Below are positions 1-7,660 of a DNA stretch of 64,000 nucleotides, piece by piece. Source of the stretch: Dyadobacter bucti (GTDB lineage: Bacteria; Bacteroidota; Bacteroidia; Cytophagales; Spirosomataceae); contig NZ_SWFP01000001.1 in assembly GCF_005869225.1 (NCBI RefSeq), positions 1-64,000 on the forward strand, given 5' to 3'. The position numbers were made by a program, and so were the translations under genes. The notes below the pieces were generated by a model that was not told the DNA's origin, ran no database searches, and saw nothing but the letters and a program-made list of their open reading frames with translations. Position 1 is the stretch's first letter; each line of letters opens with the position of its first letter.

Positions 1-151
1 CGAATTCTCTTTAACGAACTATCTTTTTTGCTCTCTTCATCATGTCAAAGAACGTTGCTCTGAATCTTTCAGAACTCGTTGTCTCGCCGTATGCTAGACC
101 GTTGTTCCCGATTGGGAGTGCAAAAGTAGGAAGTTATTTTTAAAATACAAG
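1..151 (-). promoter_or_regulatory. rRNA operon promoter and leader with boxA (operon off left edge)
   Basis: Read on the minus strand, a CTTG (148-151), a 19-base spacer and TACTTTTG (121-128) match the Bacteroidota promoter pattern TTG-N19-TAnnTTTG. Downstream, at 38-53, the minus strand reads GTTCTTTGACATGATG. This resembles the boxA antiterminator (TGYTCTTTRACA) and the conserved leader found before 16S rRNA in this phylum. The structural RNA itself would lie left of base 1 and cannot be seen. The promoter match is direct; the rRNA assignment is an inference from leader similarity. Confidence 0.65.
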
Positions 152-316
152 CAACAGCAAGAAATTTATCTCAAAACATTAAAAAAAGTATGGTATGATA
201 ATATTTGCGGGTTTGTATTTTTAGTGGATATCTCACTCATGGGCTCGTCAAGAAATCAAATTGTGCGGAATAACCATCGTTGGTGAACAGCATTGAACTA
301 AAAAGTGGCCAATGCA

Positions 317-351
317 TTTTCCCGGGCCATTGCATTAACGGCCCGGGAAAA
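317..351 (-). terminator. Hairpin terminator after the susD-type gene
   Basis: A perfect 12-base inverted repeat (TTTTCCCGGGCC, 317-328, with its complement at 340-351) encloses an 11-base loop. It sits about 20 bases past the stop of the minus-strand SusD gene. The A/T-rich ends supply a short T run in either direction. It probably separates the SusC/SusD transcript from the rRNA operon promoter further left. Confidence 0.7.
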
Positions 352-371
352 ATGTATTTATCTGATTTTTG

Positions 372-1916
372 TCAATAGCCTGAGTTCTGTACCAGACTCT
401 TATTCTGATCGATTTCAGCCTGTGGGAAAGGCAGTACGTTATTTATTTCTCCAAAAGATAATGTAACGCCTGCGGGGTTTTTAACGGTGGCCAATTTTGC
501 CGCCATAATCCCCCAACGTTTCAGGTCAAAATAGCGGTGGCCCTCCATGGCCAGCTCGATACGACGCTCGTGCCGGATGAACTCCCGCAGTTTTTCTTTC
601 GAATTGTACAAAGTTTGGTCAACTGCCGGCAGGTTTACACCGGTTCTTGCACGAATTTTGTTCAGGGCATCGTAAATCGTTGGATCCGGCCCCGACAACT
701 CGTTTTTAGCCTCCGCATAAGCGAGAAGGACCTCCGCGTAACGCATATGCACAACATTCATGTCCGTAACAGTGATTTTGGATCTGTCCCAGGGCAGTTT
801 CGAAACGTCCATGTACTTCTTTTGAGAGAAGCCGGTCAATATCGGGTCGGATGTTACAAATGTGGAACCGTCCGGATTGATGTACGGATCTCCCGGCACC
901 AGAATTGTCATTTTCAGTCTGGGATCCCTTTTTGCGTAAGGATTGGCAGCGTCATAGCCGGATGCCGGATCCGTGATCATTTTCCCGTTTGCCATTTCAT
1001 ACTCATCCACCAGGTTTTTATATGGCTGAATGGCACCATACCAGCCAATTTCCACAAGCATACCTTCGCCGCCCGGGGGATTATTGCCCTGTGCGTTGTT
1101 TGGAGCAAGATATTTGGTTGAAAAAATGATTTCAGGATTCCCTTGCTGCGTCGGCTGCAGAAAAAGATTGGCATAGCCGCCCTGGAATATCGAGAAAGTA
1201 TTGGTAGCCATAATCTCACTCGTCAATGCTACGGCGTCAGCCCAGTTTTGCTGATAAAGCCTTACCCTGGCCTTCAGCATCTGTGCACTTGCCTTCACTG
1301 CGTGGCCTGCATAAGCAGTTGCAGGTAATTTTGATATGGCATCGTCCAGGTCCTCGATCACAAAGGCCAATACATCGGCCTTCGGACTTTTGGCAATTTT
1401 GGCCTCCTCCGCGGTTTCTGGCGCTACCTTGTAAAGAACCACATCGCCAAAGAACTGAACAAGCTCAAAATAAAACAATGCGCGCAAAAAACGAACCTCT
1501 GCCGTATAACGATCCTTTGTCCCTTGAGGTACTGCAGTTACGTTGCCGACATTTTCCAGAAAATAATTACAGGCTGCGATACCGGCGTACGGCTCATTGT
1601 ATAACGACGTGTTAACGTTAGATGCGTTGATCACTCCAAGGGTCGCATTGTTAAAATTAAAGAAGGTGTGCCTGTCCAGGGCATTATCCGAATAAGTGTC
1701 CAGAAACGGTTTTCGAAATCCAAAAATGAAACTCTGAAGTCTGCGGTAAACACCGGTCAGGGCCATATCCACATCTGCCTGCGTTTTCCAGAAAGTTGCG
1801 CCCGATATGGCGTGGAGCGGATTTCTGTCGAGATAGCTGTCATCGCAGGAACTGGTACTACCCAGTACCAAAGTCGCCAGCAATGCGGGTAAAATATATT
1901 TATGTCGGAAATTCAT
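372..1916 (-). CDS. SusD/RagB family outer-membrane glycan-binding lipoprotein
   Basis: This 514-residue protein has a lipoprotein signal ending at STSSC (Cys about 24), followed by DDSYLDRNPL, the typical start of SusD proteins. The C-terminal half shows the family pattern RHERRIELAMEGHRYFDLKRWG. SusD proteins sit on the cell surface as the lid of a SusC channel and bind the nutrient before import. The gene follows the SusC gene by 42 bases on the same strand, so the two form one transcript. No carbohydrate-active enzyme lies next to the pair, so the substrate cannot be inferred; it could be a glycan, glycopeptide or other oligomer. A strong hairpin follows the stop. Confidence 0.93.
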   Translation of the reverse strand: MNFRHKYILPALLATLVLGSTSSCDDSYLDRNPLHAISGATFWKTQADVDMALTGVYRRLQSFIFGFRKPFLDTYSDNALDRHTFFNFNNATLGVINASNVNTSLYNEPYAGIAACNYFLENVGNVTAVPQGTKDRYTAEVRFLRALFYFELVQFFGDVVLYKVAPETAEEAKIAKSPKADVLAFVIEDLDDAISKLPATAYAGHAVKASAQMLKARVRLYQQNWADAVALTSEIMATNTFSIFQGGYANLFLQPTQQGNPEIIFSTKYLAPNNAQGNNPPGGEGMLVEIGWYGAIQPYKNLVDEYEMANGKMITDPASGYDAANPYAKRDPRLKMTILVPGDPYINPDGSTFVTSDPILTGFSQKKYMDVSKLPWDRSKITVTDMNVVHMRYAEVLLAYAEAKNELSGPDPTIYDALNKIRARTGVNLPAVDQTLYNSKEKLREFIRHERRIELAMEGHRYFDLKRWGIMAAKLATVKNPAGVTLSFGEINNVLPFPQAEIDQNKSLVQNSGY

Positions 1917-1958
1917 TTTATTAACGGTTTAAATGTTTGAGAATCAGATTCACATTAT

Positions 1959-4900
1959 CTAGAACTTGATACTTAATCCGGCGGTGTAGATCCGCAACTG
2001 GGGAAACTGGGCAAACCTGCCCGAACCGGCACGTTCCGGGTCATTTCCCTCGTATTTGGTCCAGGTAGCAAGGTTATCTCCCGAAATATAGACCGTCAGA
2101 CCCTTCGACCTGATCTTGCTCAGAATCTTCTCATTAAACGCGTAGGAAAGGTAGAGGTTCTTTAACCGCAGGTAAGATGCATCCTGGATAAAATAGGTAG
2201 ACGAATAACCCGCGACACCCGCATAGCCCGTCAGATAAGTAGCAGGAACAGTGTTGCTTGGATTGGTAGGCGACCATGCGTCCAGGAATCGTTTCGGAGG
2301 TGCAGATCCCTGCATAAAGGGTTCATACCCCCAGCCCGTCACCTGGGTATTGACGCCCTGCACCCCCTGGAAGAAAGCGGTCAGGTTAAAGCCCTTCCAG
2401 CCGGCATTCAAACTGAACGAGTAATTGTATTTGGGAAATCTGCTGATCCGTATCCTGTCTTCCGGTCCCACAGTACCATTGCCGTCCACATCTCTGATTT
2501 TCAGGTCCCCAGGTTTTAGAGTGCCGGAAGCTGGCTGCTTGGGCGAGCTGTTTATTTCCTCCTGACTCTGGAACACCCCGATCCAGTCATACACAAAAAA
2601 GTTGTTATAAGGCTGGCCGACTTCAATCGTACCAAGTGTGGGAGCGAGTAATTTGGTGACCTTGTTATTGAACTTGTGATACAGCACGCTTACGCCGTAA
2701 TTAAATTCACCGAAGCTCTTTCTATGCCGCAATTCAACTTCCAGACCCGTATTCTGCATACCACCGGCATTGACAATGGGCGCTATCAGTCCTACGCTGG
2801 ACGGCAAATCCGCACGCGTAGAAAGAATATCCGAAGTATTACGTTTGTACCAGTCGATAGTGGCGCCAAAAAGCCCTTTGAAAATATCAACGTCGAGCCC
2901 AAAGTCCAGCATCGCGGTTTTTTCCCATCTCAGGTCTTTGGTGACTAGGCGGGTCAGTTGGGCACCGGAACTTAATGTTGTATAAGGGTAAGCCGTAAGG
3001 GAAAGAATGTCCTGGTAGGGATAGTTACCGGCAAGATTTATCCTGTCAGCAACCCCGACATTGATTTCCTGATTTCCCAGTACACCATACGAAGCCCGGA
3101 GTTTCAGATTGTCCATCCAGGATATTGAGTTTTTAATAAACCCTTCTTCCGATATTCTCCACGCCGCGGAGCCCCCGCCAAACGTACCCCAACGCGAGCT
3201 TACACGCGATGTGCCGTCACGCCGGATATTACCTTCAATAAAGTACTTCCCCTTGTAGTCATAGTTGACGCGCCCGAACGTGGATCGCAGCGCCCATTCC
3301 GACGCTGTTCCTCCTGTTGCCTGATTGTTAGGCCCGCTGCCGTCCAGCACCATGATGGTGTTATTCGGGAAATCAAACCGGTTGCCCGACAAACGCTCGG
3401 TCAGGTTGTCCTGTTGCTCAAACCCTGCCAGAAGTCCCAGATTGTGATTGGTTCCGAATTGTCTGGTATAGTTCAGGGTACTGAAAAATGTCTTTGTGAT
3501 GCTACGGTCCTCACGCTGCTGCAAGCCGAAAAACGTGGGGTTACCATTCGCAACCTGTACATAATTTCCGGAGGCATCGGGCTGGTAAGCAAACGAAGGA
3601 GAACCAAATTGCCTGTTTTTAAGCTGCTCATTAAAAAAGGTCAACCCTGCTTTGTTGAGCCACTTCAACCCTTTCAGAATTTCTATCTCTACAAAAGCCT
3701 GGGCGTTGACATTATATGTTTTCGTGAACTGCCCGCCCGTAGCGTACACTTCCTCCACACTCCTGTTGCCCGAGCCATTGGTGGTAAAGTCCCTGTTGGT
3801 GACTCTCCCGCTTCCGTCAGGCACGAAAGGCATAAATGTTGGCGCCGACGCATAGGCGAGCAATAGCAGATCGTCGTTGACCAGCCAAGGCGCCTTCGCA
3901 TTCTGGTACGAGAGGTTCAGGTTAGTACCAACGCGTACCCTTTTATGTACCTGCGTCGAGAAGTCGATAAGCCCGTTGTAACGTTTGTACAAATAGCCTT
4001 TTGTGATACTTTCCTGATCGAGATAATTAAAAGAAACATTATAAAGGGTTTTCTCATTACCTCCGCTAAAACCAAGATGGTGATTTTGGATAGGACCTTT
4101 GTCCAATACATGATCCAGCCAGTTGAAATTCGGGTATTGATCGCTGTTGGGATTGTTTCTGTACAGGTCAATCTGCTCCGGCGTATAAATTGGCGCCTGG
4201 CCGCTTCTTTGCCTGGCCGAATTGTACATTTCCATATACTGAACCGAGTTTGTAATCAGCTCCGGTGTCCTGGTGGCCTCGCTAAGTCCGAAACTGCCCG
4301 TATATTCAATTTCTGACGATCCCGCTTTTCCCTTTTTCGTCGTGATCAGGATAACGCCATTCGCAGCACGTGCACCGTATATGGAGGCAGAAGCGGCATC
4401 TTTCAGCACTGTAACACTCTCAATATCCTGCGGAGAAAGGTTCTTGATCGATGCGATAATTCCATCGACAAGGATCAGGGGCGCGTTAGACGCCCCAAAT
4501 GAGCCGAACCCTCTCAGCTGGTAAGCCGCATCATCGCGACCGGGCTCGCCCGTAGACTGGATCACATCCAAACCCGAGACCCTTCCCTGCAGAAGGTTCT
4601 GCACATTGGGTACCGGGCGTTCCGTAAGTTCCTTTCCCGACACCGTCGTTACCGAACCCGATAAATTGGCCTTTTTACTCGTTCCATATCCCACAACCAC
4701 CACTTCTGACAGCGATGATTCCTCGGACTTCAGGTTGACGTTCAGCGCAGTCTGGGTACCCACCGGAACTTCTTGCCTGATGTAGCCGATGTAACTGAAC
4801 ACCAGCACCGAATTTTCCTGTACCTGCAAACCGTATTTACCCTCAGCATCCGTAATCGTTCCCGTAGTCGTCCCTTTCAATTGCACGCTCGCTCCTGGCA

Positions 4901-5126
4901 ATGGTGCGCCATCATTATCAAACACGGTTCCCGATACCTGCCGGGTTTGAGCAAATGCTACATGACAGGACATCAGCAGGATGACTATCAGCATCCGCGA
5001 AAATTTACATAAACAACCGTTCACAGGTGCAGCTTTAACCGGACGAAGTCCACTTCGACCAAACTGGCTCGGAGTAGGAAGCCAGCCCGGCCTCGTCCAT
5101 ACCCCTGAGATGTAAAATTGATTCAT
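1959..5126 (-). CDS. SusC/RagA TonB-linked outer-membrane receptor
   Basis: A TonB-dependent importer of about 1055 residues. The order is a charged N-terminal leader, a signal sequence (MLIVILLMSCHVAFAQ), a carboxypeptidase-regulatory-like domain starting VSGTVFDNDGAPLPGASV, a plug with VVVGYGTSKKANLSGS and VLKDAASASIYGARAANGV, and a beta-barrel ending in an aromatic-rich strand with terminal Phe. It uses proton-motive force through TonB to import what its SusD partner binds. An upstream TTG is in frame, but the ATG at 5126 is the more likely start. The roughly 45-residue stretch before the signal sequence is long; I believe some Cytophagales SusC proteins share this. It probably forms an operon with the SusD gene, perhaps under the divergent AraC gene. 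Confidence 0.94.
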   Translation of the reverse strand: MNQFYISGVWTRPGWLPTPSQFGRSGLRPVKAAPVNGCLCKFSRMLIVILLMSCHVAFAQTRQVSGTVFDNDGAPLPGASVQLKGTTTGTITDAEGKYGLQVQENSVLVFSYIGYIRQEVPVGTQTALNVNLKSEESSLSEVVVVGYGTSKKANLSGSVTTVSGKELTERPVPNVQNLLQGRVSGLDVIQSTGEPGRDDAAYQLRGFGSFGASNAPLILVDGIIASIKNLSPQDIESVTVLKDAASASIYGARAANGVILITTKKGKAGSSEIEYTGSFGLSEATRTPELITNSVQYMEMYNSARQRSGQAPIYTPEQIDLYRNNPNSDQYPNFNWLDHVLDKGPIQNHHLGFSGGNEKTLYNVSFNYLDQESITKGYLYKRYNGLIDFSTQVHKRVRVGTNLNLSYQNAKAPWLVNDDLLLLAYASAPTFMPFVPDGSGRVTNRDFTTNGSGNRSVEEVYATGGQFTKTYNVNAQAFVEIEILKGLKWLNKAGLTFFNEQLKNRQFGSPSFAYQPDASGNYVQVANGNPTFFGLQQREDRSITKTFFSTLNYTRQFGTNHNLGLLAGFEQQDNLTERLSGNRFDFPNNTIMVLDGSGPNNQATGGTASEWALRSTFGRVNYDYKGKYFIEGNIRRDGTSRVSSRWGTFGGGSAAWRISEEGFIKNSISWMDNLKLRASYGVLGNQEINVGVADRINLAGNYPYQDILSLTAYPYTTLSSGAQLTRLVTKDLRWEKTAMLDFGLDVDIFKGLFGATIDWYKRNTSDILSTRADLPSSVGLIAPIVNAGGMQNTGLEVELRHRKSFGEFNYGVSVLYHKFNNKVTKLLAPTLGTIEVGQPYNNFFVYDWIGVFQSQEEINSSPKQPASGTLKPGDLKIRDVDGNGTVGPEDRIRISRFPKYNYSFSLNAGWKGFNLTAFFQGVQGVNTQVTGWGYEPFMQGSAPPKRFLDAWSPTNPSNTVPATYLTGYAGVAGYSSTYFIQDASYLRLKNLYLSYAFNEKILSKIRSKGLTVYISGDNLATWTKYEGNDPERAGSGRFAQFPQLRIYTAGLSIKF

Positions 5127-5599
5127 AGAAACCAAGTGTTTAGTGGGAAAATTTGTACAATAGAGCTATTCAAGAGATAAGGGAGGGGCAATGTGTGGGG
5201 GATCAAAAACCTATCCGGCATGGTTACTGATAAAATCTCAACCGACAGGCCATGTTTCAGACAGCCGGCCATATCAATATGATATCAAAAGTCGGGTTTG
5301 ACCTGGTGTTTATTGTGAAAACCGTTTTGATCTCTTTCAACTATCTGATCATAAATTATATGTATTGATCAGTTGGCAAAAGATTCAGCAACCCGCAAAG
5401 CAGGAAATCCACATCACAAACCTCTAATATCTCTTTAAGACAAATTAATAGTATCTTAATCCAATAAGTTGATTTCAGGTTGATATTTTATAGTACTATG
5501 TTTGCATTACCAACAATAAAATGATTCCAAAAGCTGGAAAGTTGGTTAAAGACAGACGGACGATATACAATAAGAAGTCGCGATCCACATCCGGATAAA
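5127..5599. promoter_or_regulatory. Divergent intergenic region with promoter and two inverted repeats
   Basis: This gap separates the SusC gene (leftward) from the AraC gene (rightward). It holds TATGTTTG (5497-5504, plus strand), an exact TAnnTTTG -7 box about 95 bases before the AraC start, though no good -33 box is seen. An inverted repeat CTGATCA-N14-TGATCAG spans 5345-5372, and a second, ATATCA-N3-TGATAT, spans 5271-5285. Both are candidate operators. No gene was found here. Confidence 0.4.
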
Positions 5600-6472
5600 A
5601 TGAAAGTTGTACAGTTTACTATTCCCGTTTCGAAAGAACAAACGATTGTTGTGCAGGAGGACATACTGCCTCACTACTACAATCACCTGCACCGCCACCG
5701 TGAAGTACAGATCGAGTGGGTTGTGAAAGGCACCGGTATCCTGATCGCCGGCAATTACATGCAGCGGTTCGAGTCGGGCGATGTTTATGTCATCGGTGCT
5801 AACCAGCCTCACTTATTCAAAAGCGATGACGTTTATTTTCAGGGAGAGGAAGACAAAAAGATCCATTCAATTTCTATTTTCTTCAATCACGGACAACTCT
5901 CCGAAAACCTCCTGCAGCTTCCTGAAATGACGGGTATCCGAAAGTTTATCGACGGCCTTCATAATGGTATGCAGCTGCCCGAATCGGACGTCATCAAAAA
6001 CACCATCGCCGAGGTCGTCGCCAGCAGGGAAAGCCTCCGCGTGGCTTCTTTTATATGTCTGCTGCATCATATATCCACCGTTCGGAACATCAAACCGCTG
6101 GCGACGAACAACAACGAGCAGCTTATCTCAGAAGCGGAGGGTATGCGTATGGACGAGATTTTTCAGTACCTGGTTACGAATTACAAAAGGCACATTTCCC
6201 TCACCGAAATTTCCGAAATCGCCAGCCTTACCCCGCATGCATTTTGCCGGTATTTCAAAAAACACACCGACAAAACGTTCGTTGGTTTTCTCAATGAACT
6301 ACGGGTGAATGAAGCGTGCAAGATGATCGTATCAGGAAAATTCGATAGCTTCTCGGATGTCTCCTACAAAACAGGCTTCGACAATGTGACCAATTTTAAC
6401 CGTGTTTTCAAGAAAACCATTGGCCGGTCGCCGCGGGAATACCTTCGTGATTTCAGGGAGAAGGTGATGTAG
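5600..6472 (+). CDS. AraC family transcriptional regulator with cupin sensor domain
   Basis: A 290-residue regulator. Residues about 1-130 form a cupin-like sensor (HLHRHREVQIEWV, then ESGDVYVIGANQPH). The C-terminal 100 residues form the double helix-turn-helix AraC domain, including SLTEISEIASLTPHAFCRYF and FSDVSYKTGFDNVTNFNRVF. The His-rich cupin pocket suggests it senses a small metabolite such as a sugar. It is divergent from the SusC/SusD pair, the usual position for a local activator of nutrient uptake. Its ligand is not visible from sequence. Confidence 0.9.
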   Translation: MKVVQFTIPVSKEQTIVVQEDILPHYYNHLHRHREVQIEWVVKGTGILIAGNYMQRFESGDVYVIGANQPHLFKSDDVYFQGEEDKKIHSISIFFNHGQLSENLLQLPEMTGIRKFIDGLHNGMQLPESDVIKNTIAEVVASRESLRVASFICLLHHISTVRNIKPLATNNNEQLISEAEGMRMDEIFQYLVTNYKRHISLTEISEIASLTPHAFCRYFKKHTDKTFVGFLNELRVNEACKMIVSGKFDSFSDVSYKTGFDNVTNFNRVFKKTIGRSPREYLRDFREKVM

Positions 6473-6551
6473 CACCTTTCCCTGACCATTTTCCACCGTA
6501 CATGGGCCTTCCCTACTCACTGGTGTGCTTTCAGGTATTTTCGCTTGAAAA

Positions 6552-7550
6552 TTAACCTTTCAAGTCCTTTGGTAAAAGGTGAAACTTGCGTTTGAAAGCA
6601 GCAGTGAAATGCTGTGGATTTTTATAACCCGATAGCGTCGCAATCTCGGCGATAGACGCCTCCTGGCTGATATCCAGGATTCGCTGCCGGGCCTCTTCCA
6701 GGCGCATGTCGGTGATGTACCCGAAAATGGTTGTACCAAATAATTTCTTAAACCCTTCCTGCAACTTGGTACGGTTGATACCCGCGATTTTGGAAAGCTC
6801 TTCAATGGAATAAGGGTTGTGCATGTTATTGAGAAGCAGGTCGCGTACATAATTGAGCTTTTCGATGTCGGCATTTTTCAGGCCTGTGCCTGATTTTTCG
6901 GTCGTCATAATCTGGTTGATCTGCAACGCCAGCAACTCTTGTACCTTGGCTTCAACAAATAATTTCTTCAAAGGCGGGCTATAAGGACAATTGCGTACTT
7001 CGACCAGTATATGCTTCATGGCAGGGGTAATCGGAAAGCTTTTGTTTCCCATAATGGCTGGGAGGTTTTTTTCTATTTTCTCTCCGAACTCGCCCAGCAC
7101 CTCAAGATCACCTGCAAAAAGCTTTCGCAAAAAGTCGAGTGACAACTCTATTTCTACGCTCTGCGACCATGGTTTTTTCAGATAATTCAATTTGCCTTTC
7201 AGTGAGGGGTAAAAAAGCAGGCAGTGGGAACCTCCATACACAACGGTATCAATTTCAAACTTGGCCTTGGGTTGGTACAGACAACCTACTGTCGAAAGCT
7301 CGAAATGCATCTGTAGATACGGAAAATCACTTTCCAGAATTTGGACCAGGTCATTTTCCGACTCACCTTCCATCATCGAAAAGATCATCCCCGGACAGTA
7401 TATGCGATGTGTTCGGCTCTTAAAGCCTTTGTAATCCCACTCGTTCAGCAGCTCCCGGATCTGGGATTTTTCGCTCACAGCGAAGCCCTCCTCGTACTCC
7501 CTTACATAATTCAGCTCTGAAATATCTTCTGACCGGAATGTAATTTTCAT
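6552..7550 (-). CDS. PchR-like AraC regulator of siderophore uptake
   Basis: A 332-residue AraC regulator from the ATG at 7550; an in-frame GTG at 7610 would add 20 residues of poor quality. The N-terminal domain lacks the usual cupin His motif. The middle stretch (TPAMKHILVEVRNCPYSPPL, then VEAKVQELLALQ) is typical of the PchR subgroup, which controls ferri-siderophore receptors. The C-terminus carries both helix-turn-helices (YSIEELSKIAGINRTKLQEG and SIAEIATLSGYKNPQHFTAA). It is divergent from a TonB receptor gene, with opposed promoters and a palindrome between them, which supports control of that receptor. Confidence 0.88.
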   Translation of the reverse strand: MKITFRSEDISELNYVREYEEGFAVSEKSQIRELLNEWDYKGFKSRTHRIYCPGMIFSMMEGESENDLVQILESDFPYLQMHFELSTVGCLYQPKAKFEIDTVVYGGSHCLLFYPSLKGKLNYLKKPWSQSVEIELSLDFLRKLFAGDLEVLGEFGEKIEKNLPAIMGNKSFPITPAMKHILVEVRNCPYSPPLKKLFVEAKVQELLALQINQIMTTEKSGTGLKNADIEKLNYVRDLLLNNMHNPYSIEELSKIAGINRTKLQEGFKKLFGTTIFGYITDMRLEEARQRILDISQEASIAEIATLSGYKNPQHFTAAFKRKFHLLPKDLKG

Positions 7551-7612
7551 ATCTCTGCTTATCGCGTCATTAAAACTGCTTTTCGCGTTACCCAGCCTCG
7601 TGCCGGCCACAC

Positions 7613-7655
7613 TACTTTTGCAACTATTTATAAATAGTCTTATTAAGCAAATTTA
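7613..7655. promoter_or_regulatory. Two face-to-face promoters around a palindromic operator
   Basis: On the plus strand TACTTTTG (7613-7620) is an exact TAnnTTTG -7 box for the TonB receptor. On the minus strand TAAATTTG (7648-7655) is an exact -7 box for the AraC gene. Between them lies a perfect 14-base palindrome, CTATTTATAAATAG (7624-7637), which covers or touches both predicted transcription starts (about 7627 and 7641). Neither -33 box is well conserved, as expected for an activator-dependent promoter. The binding protein is inferred, not shown. Confidence 0.55.
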
Positions 7656-7660
7656 GAAAA

